Shown one piece after another: positions 1-10,936 of a stretch of 64,000 nucleotides of DNA. Made by a program: the position numbers and the translations under genes. Source of the DNA: Bisporella sp. PMI_857. Lineage: Eukaryota; Ascomycota; Leotiomycetes; Helotiales; Helotiaceae. The stretch is taken from positions 124,001 through 188,000 of the forward strand of contig JAJSPD010000009.1 in the NCBI GenBank assembly GCA_021307315.1. The letters run 5' to 3'. Position 1 is the stretch's first letter; the number at the start of each line of letters is the position of its first letter. Below the pieces are notes generated by a model. It saw nothing but the letters and a program-made list of their open reading frames with translations. It was not told the origin of the DNA and did no database searches.

Positions 1-348
1 ACCGCAGAAGAAATGTCGTATAAAGATCACCAACACCCTCCTTGCCACGTTCGGGCCTGTATATATGCTTTTAAAAGGAACCGCCCTACCCTCGCTATCC
101 AAGACGTTAATATCTGCTATCTTGTTTAGCATTTCCTGGGAGGGTATCTCGTTGTTGGTATTGAGATCTCCTGTGAATTCGACTGGAGACTGAACTTCAC
201 TGCCGCTGTATAGTTGGACGCTAGAAGTGTCGAGCTTTGGGGGGTCGCAGCCGCAGTCTTCATCTTTCTCTTTGGCAGGTATGTTTTCTTTCTCATGTGC
301 CGGTTGTGTTTCTGGGGGCGTTGGGTTATCGGAGAGGGTTACCGCCAT
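1..348 (-). CDS. PRXL2/AhpC-TSA antioxidant-like protein, N-terminal part
   Basis: The frame opens at ATG 348-346 and stays open for 116 codons to the left edge, so the 3' part lies outside the window. After an acidic, Pro-rich leader with a CGC motif (residues 31-33), the protein reads ADINVLDSEGR and ends in FIRHFFCG. That is the start of the thioredoxin-fold domain of fungal AhpC/TSA (AAED1/PRXL2C-like) proteins, where FIRHFFCG is normally followed by a second conserved cysteine just past the edge. Family knowledge suggests a peroxiredoxin-like fold with possible redox activity; no substrate can be assigned. The ATG has a Kozak-like context (CAGCATGGCGG). The family call is fairly sure, the function is not. 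Confidence 0.75.
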   Translation of the reverse strand, partial: MAVTLSDNPTPPETQPAHEKENIPAKEKDEDCGCDPPKLDTSSVQLYSGSEVQSPVEFTGDLNTNNEIPSQEMLNKIADINVLDSEGRAVPFKSIYTGPNVARRVLVIFIRHFFCG

Positions 349-859
349 GCTGGGCGAAGAGCTCTGAAGGTGGGTGTAGGTGTGGGTATGGTAGTTGTCA
401 GTAATTCAGGATAGTGATAATCGTAGTGAGTATGAGAGGGCGAGAGCTCTCTATTTCCATATGTTACAGTTATAAGGATATATTTGAATTGGAAGTAAAG
501 AGTGGGAGAGGGTCTTTGCTGTCTTTTGGTGAATTGGGTTTGAGCACGGTTTCAAGATGTGGGGAGCTTTCCCCTTCGTCGGTGGCGTAATTAAAGCATC
601 TTGATTGGTGAATTCGAGTCTGTGAACATCCATTCAAGGAACCTTATTTCAGCCTAGTTTGATTGATATATTAATAATCACCCGACAATTTGACGCGCGC
701 TTCCTCCCGTCGTTTTGTCCTAATGTTCTAATTAATTGTTGTTGTTTGTCTTCTGCCGCGATCGAAATGATGTTACACTTCCCATCGTCTCCCGCATAAG
801 GTTTCTTTTGTTTTGCTCTACTTTTTTTCTCGACCTTCCAGTGGGACCTATTGGCGCTT
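349..859. other. Intergenic, no gene seen
   Basis: This is the upstream region of the PRXL2-like gene. It has only short ORFs with no coding-like features. The right part grades into the P450 remnant. Confidence 0.5.
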
Positions 860-1130
860 GGTGGAGGCGAGTGTCTCAATCCGAAATCAGGATTTCCACA
901 CCTTCAGCGGGGCTGTGCTTGCAGGAAGAGAGGAACAGTTTCCTGATTCCATGTTCATCCATGGTATTGGTGAGTGGCGGCGGCTGTACCCTCTCATAAG
1001 CCCAAAGGATCGAACTAGCACAGAGAGATCGTCCACTTCATCGTGTAAAACGTGTCCCGCAGTATTATGGGCATGGAAAGACAATGGCTACATGTCGTTC
1101 TCTCTTTGGTCTCGTTAGAATTTATGGCTT
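860..1130 (-). pseudogene. Cytochrome P450 C-terminal remnant
   Basis: Read on the minus strand with stops and small frame changes, the segment resembles the heme-binding end of a fungal P450. It has a degraded Cys-loop (YCGTRFT preceded by FPCP and a stop), followed by SILWAYE. The latter matches the conserved SILWAF(D/E) helix after the heme cysteine, and then comes TMDEHG. A weaker GVEILISD matches the usual strand near the P450 C-terminus. Only about 80 codons can be recognised and the rest of the gene was not found. It lies just downstream, on the same strand, of the methyltransferase pseudogene. This is a pattern-based call, moderately uncertain. Confidence 0.42.
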
Positions 1131-1376
1131 AGGCAGGCTGAATATAGGTAAAGCAAAAGGCATATGCAGGTTCCAACAAATAGAGGGTTGTACAAAAGCT
1201 CAGATATTTAGTTCATCCTCACATCTTTGCAATCATCACTTTATAACCACGTCTTACGATCTACCTTTCGATATATACTACAGCGATAGAGAAGTATCAG
1301 AATGCTGAGCACAATTATATTATAAAAATCAAGCCTTACTACACCAGGAGTTTATATGATTTTAACCCGTAGAAAG

Positions 1377-2735
1377 TCACAACGTTTCTATTGATTTAAA
1401 CATATCTCTTCTTCGTGCTGTTATGATATAATCACCAAAAAGTGCTTTACGGAAACTTGCCTCGCAGTAAGCAATGTAATACTGCTTCTAGTTAGCTTCA
1501 CGTATCCTCTGCATGACTATTGAAGATAATCAGGTGCTTACAATCCATCTCCTTCTAAAGGCCGCTAAAGCCAAATCTATCATCTTTTCTCTCCTTTCTT
1601 CCGCATACCGCACCTTAATATCCTCCAATTCGCGTTGAATTTCTGCCGCCATAAAGCGCCTTTGTATAGTGGAAACCCATGATTTGTACGGTCTCAACTT
1701 GCAAGGTTGGCGTTGCCCCATTTTCGATTGCGATTATCAAGGATGATAAAGATGGGAGATACCCGCCAGGAAAGATATACCCGCTTCTTGTAAACGCCAG
1801 AACCCCTGAGTTTCAATCTTTCATTCCATTTCGGACATTTTGGTAGTAGGAACACAATTAAGAACTACCTACCTCATCATTTAAATATGATACCCTGCAC
1901 CACAATACTTCCATGATTTTTTATTCGACAGGTTGCTAATCTCTCTGAAGTATGCCTCCAAAAACTTTTCTCCAACATGCTCTACTATCTCCGAACTAAA
2001 ATTCTATCATAACCTCTCTCTAGTCTTGGTGTCTTCTGATAATCGCAAAGCAGTACGTTGATACGATCTTGCAATCCCGCTCCCCTTATTCCCCTCTCAC
2101 CTAGATTCTTCTGCTCTACTGATAACGTGGTTACTGTAAACTTACATTCGGTTTTTTCCAGCTTCAATGGCAAGAACATGGTGTTCTCTTTGACACATGC
2201 TTTCTCAATGATGTTGTGTACTTTCCTTGTCTGTGCCTCCTCTAACGTCTCATCTTTTAGGTTAAAGTCCCATATTGGAGACGAGTAACTCATATCGTGG
2301 GACAGAAATGCGGCAAACATCGCATTCTTACTGTCATTTGATGGCTCGAAGAGGAGCTTTTGGATTTGCAAAATGATATAGGGGAGATGTTCCCAAGCCC
2401 ACATTTGTCTCAATTGCCAATATATGTCTTGCTTGAGGATTAGAAGTGGTCACCTGGACTAGTCGCATAGAAATATACTAGGACGAGAGCTGCGACATCA
2501 TCGCATTCCAGTTCCCCGGGCATGAATGCTTCTGAGAACACCTACCTGTGTTTTAAGTCCTGCCGAAGAGCCATTTTGAAGAGCAGAAACTGTGAAATCA
2601 AGGCAACACACAGGATCAAGGTTTATTGCCGATTTCGTCCAGACATGTTGACTTTGGTGCATACTATCAGTGATGTCAGACTCCCACGTAAGCATGGTGG
2701 CTATTAGAGGCCAGTATGTCCTAGATATCAAGTTC
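1377..2735 (-). pseudogene. Cyclopropane-fatty-acid synthase-type SAM methyltransferase pseudogene
   Basis: Consecutive minus-strand pieces match fungal CFA synthase-like proteins in the correct order. GELECDDVAAL (about 2465-2530) is the GEFECDDV signature. MFAAFLSHDMSYS and the TLEEAQTRK helix lie at 2220-2320, and TLSVEQKNL with DRINVLLCDYQ (SAM-fold strands) at about 2030-2130. VGEKFLEAYFREI follows at 1925-1985, TVQIMGFHYTKAL near 1670, RYAEERREKM near 1600, and YCEASF near 1440. The SAM-binding glycine loop (normally EIGTGWG) is missing between ENTMFLPLK and TECKFT. There are several stops and frameshifts, yet a GT-AG intron near 1470-1530 keeps its splice sites. It was once a lipid or metabolite methyltransferase and is clearly dead. 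Confidence 0.85.
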
Positions 2736-3651
2736 CTCTCCGATATATCTAAGTGACTGATAGGGAGGATTGAACACCTATTTAACGAAGAAGAGTAGCT
2801 TTTGAAATCCCTGTTATTTGAGGCACGTACTTTTGGCAGACGGCTCAGTTGCGCTTCTCATTCTTGCACCAAAATATATGGCTCTTGCGGGTCTTTCATC
2901 TTCAAATACGAGGCTCTAGATAGCCGTAGGTAAGGTTTAAAAGGATCTTAAGAATGTAAGCGCGACTAGCTGCCGCCAATTAAAGGCTTAATTCAACGTC
3001 AGATAAGTCCTGACGCTTAGGTACTGATGGTGTAGGTACTGATGGTGGGGGTGTGCTAACCCCTGAGTCGGGATCCTAATCAGGCTAGTTCCAAGTCACA
3101 TTAGCGAAAGTCGAAAAGTCATCATGCACTTTAAAGTTGAGATTAGCGGAGAATATACCCCTTCTAGTCAATGATCACAAGCGAATAGCCTAAGACCGCC
3201 TGAGCTCATTGGTAGTAGCCATTATCCTTTTGCTTATTGAAAACCTGGTACTAGCAATATTAGATGAGGACGAATAGCACTGGGTTATTACCGCAAGCTC
3301 CACTAAGAGCTGCAAGCCCCACCTCTCCTGTCAACAACTATTGGGCTCGAAGCCAAGCTCAGTACATAGCTGACAGCATTCAAACGGATGTCACCAAGTC
3401 TGTTATTTATTTGTCACTTCCCTTCATCGGCAAGGTAGATCTCGAATAAGCACTACTTTTTCAATGGGAATTACAAATATCCATATAGGCGATTTGCTTA
3501 ACAAGGGTGATAAAGCGATAACATTTGCGGGGCCGAGAGGTGAGAGTTGCGCGTTCAGTGGCGCTCTCCGGATTATCGATGGAGGTAAACTTACGAGAAA
3601 CGAAAATTCTAGTTTACATCGTGAACACGTCCAGGAGTAAATAATACAACA
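2736..3651. other. Degenerate intergenic stretch
   Basis: No supported gene was found. A duplicated phrase (GGTACTGATGGTG twice near 3018-3045) and AT-rich sequence are present. Short ORFs such as 3264-3449 show no recognisable domain. Confidence 0.4.
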
Positions 3652-4063
3652 TGGCTGCTCAATATTGGCTCCCCTAAGGCGATCATGCGGAGCGCAACGT
3701 TACAGCTTTGGGCTATCTTTACCTGTCTATTTTCTGTGCATTCCTTACCACTTGGATACGGCTATTGTCGGAGCTGCTCTCCCAGCAAGTAAGTTTGATA
3801 TTTTCTAATGTGCTGGTTCTAATATCACTGCTAAGCATGAAATTACAGCTGCGGCCTCACTGAAATCGACAATAGGAGAGGCATACTGGTGCGGTTCGGG
3901 CTTTCTATTCGCTCTGACTATCATACAACCGATATATGGCGGCTTCACGGAGACTTTTAGGTTATAAAATATGCCTTTTGATTGTAGCCAGTCTTCTGTA
4001 TGCTAGAGCACAGAATATGACTTGGTTGATCGTTGCTCGAGTTGCAAGTTTGCAAGGCTTTTA
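3652..4063 (+). pseudogene. MFS transporter N-terminal remnant (DHA2-like)
   Basis: Starting near the ATG at 3652, plus-strand frames give LWAIFTCLFSV, then (after a frame change) DTAIVGAALPA. The latter is the first transmembrane helix and D-T-x-I-V-G motif of fungal drug transporters. A well-formed intron (GTAAGT at 3790 to ACAG at 3847) separates this from AASLKSTIGEAYWCGSGFL and FALTIIQPIYGG, which form TM2 of the same family. QNMTWLIVARV, the TM4 region, follows near 4015-4050. An internal stop lies before the first intron, there are further frame breaks, and homology ends near 4060. Only about a quarter of the protein survives. It is convergent with the intact MFS gene at 4302-6033. Confidence 0.72.
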
Positions 4064-4301
4064 AAAAAGAGCTGTGGGCTGATTTATGAGTCTCTGCCTT
4101 GTGAAGTAAAAGGCCCCTTTTCTCTACCAGCATGGACTGTGATTGCTCATTTGGCCTCCAACATAACGTTGCATGCTCTGAACTGGGTGTGGTTCCGGAA
4201 GATGATTCGGCTGATGGGTAGACGCCTGTCCCGTCGGACTAGTAAAGAAGTCAAAAACTAAGCATAACTAAAAGTAATATAATAACTTGCCTTGCCCTTA
4301 T

Positions 4302-6033
4302 TCAACTTTTCTTGCTTGGAAACCTACTTTGAACCCAAAGTTGCATTGAGAGTCCATACCTCGTTACAGTAAGAATCAATACTCCGCCTGCTACTACCAG
4401 TGCTACACCTACGATTTCCTATTAGCTGTTTGGTGGTATTATAGCCTGGGTGATATACATATGACAGAGGTAAGTCCAATTCCAATTCTGTCGATCAACG
4501 GTATTATTGAGGCTGTTCCTCCAGCACCAAAAGCATATTGGACAAGGTATTTCGTTGTGATAACATCTGTCCGCTGCTCTGGAAGTACTTCTAGACAATG
4601 TCAGCCTGGAAGCGAAAGCATTTGATAATATCTTCACTGACTTACCAGCACAGTATGTGTTAAGACTATTGAATGCGAGCATGAGACCTAGACCGCAGAA
4701 AAAGGCGGAGACAATGGGCAAAGCAAGGCCGCCAAAAGAAAGCTCCAAGCACCATCCATAAAGAAGAGTAGAAGCAGGAATCATGAGAAAAAAAGACCAA
4801 AGGCCGCTGTTGAGTCTGTCCTGTGGAAGGCGCAGGCCATTGCGCTTTTCAATACCTCGTATAACCGCTCGATCAGAAAGGCGACCACCAAGAAGGGCTC
4901 CTACAACAAAACCTGTACCTGGGGCAAGGTAGAAAAGACCAGAGACTAGTGGTGTTGTGAGGTGAAAACGTGGGTTAATGAGATGGCGTGGTGATGCTAA
5001 CAAAGAGTATTGGAAGTAGCTGAGGAATGCGCAGGAGAGGTCCTTGGTACTAGGGTTAGTCTATACTCTATGAGCAAGAAGGCGTACATACCACAAGAAA
5101 GACATTAGGATAAACTAGAGCTTTTAGCACTGGCAAAGGAGTGAAGGTTTTGATTGCATTGATGGAAAATGGAGTCTTCCCACCTCGTTGATCGCTCTGC
5201 TCAATGGAAGGAACAAAGATCAGCGAGGTAGCCAGTCCAAGACCCGCCATCGCAGCCTGAATCCAGAAGATAACTCTCCAGTTCGCAAGCGCGACTACAA
5301 TCCCACCAACACACGGTCCTTTAGCACATTATTAGTAAAAGTTCGTCCAGCTTGATGAAGGGTAACTATTTTACCTACTGCCGGACCGCAAACCGTCCCG
5401 ACCATGAAGAATGCTGTTGCCGTGCCACGTTGCGTCTATTCATGATGTCAACCCTTATTACAACTTTCAAAGAGTCCTCCAAGGCTCACTGGCTTATATA
5501 TATCTGCCAACATGGTTTGACCAGCAACCATAAAATAGGTCCCGGTGAGTCCAGCCAGCAAACGTGTGGCGATAAAGACACGGATATTTGGAGCACAAGC
5601 AGTTCCTAGAGTGGAAGCAAAAAGTGCCAGAATTGCTGCATCATAAGATAATTTTCTTCCCGTGAACTATAGGCTGAGAGTAAGTCACAGGGTCGGCTGG
5701 AACAATCTCCCAATACAGGAAACAAACGATACTTACCTGACTAATCGGCACCCATATGAACGATGACAGTCCCATAGCTATGAATACCATAGCGTTGGAA
5801 GCATTCAAGATTCCGAGCGTAGTCGAGAACTCTCCGGCAATCTCAATCGTTGCTGGAAATATTGCTGTGCTCGAGAAAGTCATGGTTAATGTCATCCAAC
5901 TAGCAACGAAAACTATCAAAACTTTCCTCCATGGTGAGTATAATTCTCCGGCTTTAACAGTATCATTTTCTGTGTGATTCGGAATCTTGGGAGCTGATAG
6001 AAGTTCTTGATCCATGACTTCGGTAACAGCCAT
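4302..6033 (-). CDS. MFS multidrug-type transporter (DHA1-like)
   Basis: I resolve seven exons in phase: 6033-5737, 5666-5490, 5435-5375, 5318-5092, 5042-4646, 4590-4466 and 4418-4302, giving about 466 aa, normal for a 12-helix fungal DHA1 exporter. Residues 40-100 contain TM1-2 (VLIVFVASWMTLT, then MVFIAMGLSSFIWVPISQ). The TM2-3 loop FTGRKLSYDA fits the MFS motif A position. Later pieces include RLLAGLTGTYFMVAGQ, GTVCGPAVGP (motif C-like) and GGRLSDR (second motif A). The last intron uses a weak donor (GTCATA); without it the protein would end early and lose TM12. It probably exports a small molecule across the plasma membrane. It is divergent from the Zn2Cys6 gene at 6762, which may control it (inference). 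Confidence 0.82.
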
Positions 6034-6761
6034 TGGGCAGATAATATAAGAGAGTAAGAGGTTGGAGGCGTTATATTTCAGCAGGTTGCATTAAATAGCC
6101 AGACTGGACGGGTCTAGTTTTATATAGGAAAGATATGAATGAAGTTTGAGCTACGTTCTGGCAACTTTGCAAAAAACTTCGGCTTTATATGTAGCATCGG
6201 TGAGAAGTAAATGGGGAATCAAGCTATTTTGCCGAGAGTGGGCATATCTGATAATTGACCACGTCGTTTTGAATACACCAAATAACTGAAGCTACTATAA
6301 CGACTAGTTTAGCAAGAGGACACTCATAGGCCATGCATAGAAACTCATGTTAAGTTTCAGAAACAATTTTGGAAAGTATAAATGAAAGAGAGAGGCAAGG
6401 TATAAGTTCCTCTAACAATTGGATATGACGCGGATGCTGCTTTATAGCCAAGGTTAAGTTAGTTGAGAATCAAGCGTTCTGCTTGATTCAACATTGTAAA
6501 TATATAAGGTTTTTATAACTAGAAATGCTAATAAAGACTATCAATGCTGTTTGAATACCCAGTTGGTCAATGCTAGCGGGATTCATGTTCGATTTTGCCG
6601 AGACGCCAAGACAATCTGCCACTCAATGACGCCAAGCCAGCGGGAAAATCCTTCGTAACCCCGAGGACAGTACGGCACCTCTTCATTTTGCCCGTGTATT
6701 TGATAATGCGGCAAAATATCTAAGCTTTTGACTCACTATCTTTTCAGTCTCTAATTCGGCC
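6034..6761. promoter_or_regulatory. Shared divergent promoter region of MFS and Zn2Cys6 genes
   Basis: These 728 bp separate the start codons of two divergent genes. The stretch is AT-rich and contains no supported ORF. Transporter-regulator pairs sharing an upstream region are common in fungal export clusters. No specific operator was identified. Confidence 0.4.
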
Positions 6762-8995
6762 ATGGATGGGGAAAATGCAACATCAGAAAGTAGAGGCCCA
6801 TTTGCCAAGCTAGGAAGCAGAGTAGCCTCCAGAGCATCAAGCCGCAAGAAACCTTTAGCGTGAGGTAAAAATGTACTCAGCATGTCACCAGGTGGCTAAT
6901 CTAAGAAAGATGCCAGAGATGTCGCTTACGCAAGGTCAAATGTCCTGGTGGAGCACCTTGCGATGTGTGTCGTAAATCAGGTTGCGGCAATGCTTGCGTA
7001 TACATTGGCAGAAATCGACAGGTCAAGGTCGCTGAAAAGTGAGTTACTTGCTCAAAAAAGGCTACTATATTAATTGGATATTCTCTAGATATCTCCAAGA
7101 GGTACTTGCAGAAAATGAGCGGTTGAAGCGACGCAATTCTTCCCAGACACCGCATTCTGCTAATAACACGACCTCACAATCAAGGACAGATTTAACCACA
7201 GGTGATGCAAACGTGCGCAACCCTCTGGTCAAAGAACCCGCGTGGTTTCAAGTTACACCGTATGAAACCTCCAAGATACCCATCTATATTGGTGAAGCAG
7301 CATGTACCGCTTTCGCAACACGTCTTCGGCAATTTTTATGTCTGCCTGATAGAGCAGTGCAGCACATTCCGAGAATAAACTATGTCAAAGATGAAAACCT
7401 TTCTATGCCGCCAGATGTTCAGGTAATTTGGCCAACTCAAACTCACGCAAGATTACTTGTGAAGGTAGTTATGTCTCGTGTAAACCGAGCATTTCATGTA
7501 TGTTTGATAGACTTGACTATGGCAAAGCTTGACCAAATATACCGAGATTCTTCATTTGCACCGACCTCATTTACGAGCAAGCTCTTTGCCTTGTTTGCTG
7601 TGGGAGAAGTATACTCTTGCAATGCAAAGGATTGGTCAGGAGGAGAGGTACCTGGGCTGGCCTATTTCAGATATGCATCTAGGATTTTGCAAGTTCTACC
7701 AGAGAGACCAGATCTAGATGTAATAGAGACTTTAGTGCTTTTTGTAGGTTGAACCTTCATGGCCACAATATATCCTGAAATTGATGTTTTCATATCGCTA
7801 ATAAGCTCAGTCATTTTATTCCCACAATCTCAATAGAAGACATTCGGCATATTCGTGGATTGGGTCTGCTCTTCGCTTAGCAGTGTCGGTTGGACTTCAC
7901 CATAATCTTCCCAGCACAGTTCAAATTAGCCCGTTTGCCCGGCAACACCGTATTTGCCTTTGGTGGACGATTTATACCTGTGATAAAATGTGGGGCTCAA
8001 AACTGAGCCACCCCCTTGAAATCCAAGAGATGGACATGAGCGTTGACCAACCCTATATCTCGGCCCTGGACGAAAATGAAAGAGCGCAGCTTCCAGAACC
8101 AGCATATATGATAGCGAGCATTCAATTAGCCAAGATCACTGGCAGCATTATAAGTACGATTTACCGGAGGAACAATCCTCCACCTTTCATACTGAGCGTC
8201 CAGAAGATTTTACGTGACCTGAAAAGCTGGATAGCAAACTTGCCAGAAACGGTTAAGCTTGTTAGCGGTGATAAACCGAGAGCGCGACATATCGTCTCCT
8301 TACACCTCTCATTTAATCAGGTAATATATACTAGGTATTTGAAACTTCTTGCGCGCTGACCATTTCAGTGCGTGATACTTGCTACTAGGCCGGTTCTGTT
8401 ACATGTCCTAGAGATATCGCGTACAGCGTCTCAAGGATACCGTTCCTCTACTTTGAATCAAACACCATCAATTATACAAACTCTTGCGGAAGCTTGTCTT
8501 CACGCTGCACGCCATTCAAATGAGTTGCTCACACAAATTTGGGCCGATGGCACACTAGCAACCTATACATATTTTGGTGCACAATACCTATTTTCGTCGG
8601 CAGTGATCCTAGCAATTTCAACCTTGCTGAGCGAGAACGGCATGGATCGCGACCTTCTACGATCCTCAGCACAGCTATTGCAATTCATGGCTGACAGCGG
8701 AAACCTCTCTGCATTGGAGTTTTGTGGACATCTGGATCACGTGAAACTGGCTTGTGACGAGTATCGGTCGAGGGTTGTGGGCAGTGTTGATGCTTCCACC
8801 ATTCTCAATGATGGTAATTCAGAAATTACTGGCGGTCAGTTCAATTTCTTCACAACAGAAATGGCATTAGGTCAGCCACCAATGCGGGATTTTCTCACTC
8901 AAGATGAGGTCCCGTTCGAGTTCATTAGTACGGCAGGTCAACCTGATAGTACGTCGATATTCTATGACTGGCCAGCTCAAGGCATTAGTCAATAG
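6762..8995 (+). CDS. Zn2Cys6 transcription factor with fungal-specific (MHR) domain
   Basis: Five exons (6762-6859, 6910-7038, 7089-7743, 7811-8320, 8369-8995) give about 672 aa. The zinc cluster is at residues 34-62 with CX2CX6CX5CX2CX8C spacing (ACQRCRLRKVKC, then PCDVC and a final C). It is followed by a short coiled-coil-like stretch (YLQEVLAENERLKRR). The middle homology region contains RHSAYSWIGSALRLAVSVGLHH and IYTCDKMWGSKLSHPL, and later SFNQ/CVILATRPVLLHVL across an intron junction. The first ATG (CCATGG context) puts the zinc cluster after a Ser/Arg-rich leader. It is expected to be a nuclear DNA-binding regulator, plausibly of the adjacent transporter. The gene looks intact. Confidence 0.88.
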
Positions 8996-9290
8996 CGCCC
9001 ATGTGGCATTGTCAGAGAATTAGGACGCACTTCTCAGGTTAATTGCAACCAACAAACAGTTCACATATCAATGACTATAATTACGGGTTCTGCGAAGTTC
9101 CCCCCATGCAGCAACACAAAGGGCATAAAGGGATAGTTCGAAACCCAAATCGGTTATTTAAAATAAGAACTGGCGCCCGCCGCTCCTCCGGACCGAATAC
9201 TCGTCCTTCAGTCAGGTACAAATACAATACACCCACCGCGAAACCCTTTGCGACAAAATCAGAATTATTAAAGGAAAAGACACGGGACCA

Positions 9291-10631
9291 TGGCCTCCAC
9301 TTACCGCTACCCAACAGCTGCGTAAATATTCTCTCCTCGTTTCTTCCAAAAACGATGAAACCGCAGAAATCGTATAGTATGGCACATCTTCCAGATCATC
9401 CGTAGCAACTACATCATAATCCTCACTCGTCTCCTCTACATTATTACTACTAGATTCATTTTGTTCTCACCCTCGCCCTCCGACCCTCTTACGCTGCTCG
9501 CCATCTATAAAATCCTCTTACGTTGCGCATTCTCGTACGTAGTAGCAACCAAGGTCCTCCCCAGAGTCTTGCCCGGTATCAAGAGGGGGCGGTTCTGGAA
9601 CCCAAGAGGCCCAAATAGAGGAGCAGGGCGTTACTTCAGGACGTTTCTAGTGGCACAGATAGTCATCAATCTCCTCAGTGTCTACTTCGCCGATAATATG
9701 GTGCTGATGTGCTTTCCCGATTGGACGGGCACAAAACTTTGCTGCTGGAGTTCTGAAGGACGAACTACGTGGATGAATATCTCCCGCCCAGACAAGGAAA
9801 TGGTAGGTTTGTAGTAGCACTGGTGCCCGATAAGTATTGGAGGGAAAAAATTGGCCACTACGTTGAAGGGGCTTTTGGAGGAGTGGGTATATCGCTGGCC
9901 TTTACCGGGTTGAGGAGGGGTTTTTGGTTCATGTAATGGCGGGACAAAGGAGACGTGTGAAGTGCAAATAAATCGACTACGAAGGCAGCAACCAAGAGTT
10001 GTTCAATTTTCAAGGCTCGGGACTGTACAGTATCTATTATGTAGTAACATATTCCGTTGACATTTGAGATGTTCACGCAAACCTTCGATAGCCTCACCCA
10101 TCAAGTAGCCATTTGGGTAGACATACACTCTGACCTGCTCATCCTTCTACAACTATCTCCACTATCCTTACCCCATTTATTCCCAGGTGTCGACCGCCCA
10201 GCTCCACCATTCAGCTCTTAGCTTTATATATCACCATTCATTACCTTACTAAGCTAATAAACACTGTTCCGGATATTCCATTGATGAACCTTATATGCAA
10301 TATCCCATTTCTGGTGCCCACTTCGCAGCTCTCTACCCTATGGTTCGTAGACCCGGAGGAGCATGGTGACATAGGACAACAACTGAAATGGGGCGTTGGC
10401 TCAACGGGCTCACCGGAGTGGTTGACTCCTGCGAGAAAAGCCCAAGCGAAGAGAGTAGATGGAGTGGCGATTACAGAGCTTAAGGCGTGGAAGCCAAATG
10501 AGTGGAGGTATTGGGGCATTGGAGAAGGTGGAAAGCTTGAATGGCTGAAGGCGGGAAGGAGAGAGGGCGTTGATAAGACTGCAAATGGAGAGACCTACTT
10601 TGTAGACCGTAGCTTAGAACCTAATAATCAT
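9291..10631 (+). pseudogene. Broken membrane-protein locus (hypothetical)
   Basis: Successive plus-strand frames look coding but do not join into one ORF. There is a short start (MASTYRYPTA) with a possible donor at 9326. A hydrophobic segment follows at 9470-9740 (TLLAIYKILLRCAFSYVVA, RYFRTFLVAQIVINLL), ending in FPDWTGT. A second frame at 9760-9935 reads FVVALVPDKYWREKIGHYVEG, then GGVGISLAFTGLRRGFWFM and a stop. A third stretch at 10281-10630 is Trp-rich (WFVDPEEHGDI, GVGSTGSPEWLTPARK, WRYWGIGEGGKLEWL). The order suggests one ancestral membrane protein disrupted by at least two frameshifts. Two unrelated fragments cannot be excluded. I do not recognise the family. Confidence 0.35.
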
Positions 10632-10936
10632 CAATCAAGGAACCAATATCACCACCTCAAGAGCGTAGTCAATAGCTACTACACCTTTTGCACGGTATAA
10701 TCGCTTATACAGAGAACTTTGGCGCTCACTACTTTGGGTATGGCGCTCACTACTTGCCTCAATTGCTGCTTTTGAGATCACTGACGATTTGGCCTACATT
10801 TAAAAAGCAGCGTATTTAAGGTATCTTATATTGCTGTCAGAGCCGTCTGTAGCTGGATATTCTGCGAGGGGATATTATGGACGGCAATTTCGGTAGTAGA
10901 CTCGCTAAGTGTCCCATGCAGACATTCCCTAGACAT
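10632..10936. other. Intergenic, nothing seen
   Basis: A short spacer between the broken locus and the convergent cupin gene. It has a short imperfect direct repeat (GGCGCTCACTACTT, near 10720 and 10742). Confidence 0.4.

Noticed and set aside
4022..4261. 79-aa plus-strand ORF with LNWVWFRKMIR, faintly like the last helix of some fungal lipid-domain membrane proteins
   Set aside because: Only about 15 residues are suggestive, there are no neighbouring exons, and it overlaps the tail of the MFS remnant. Too weak to annotate.
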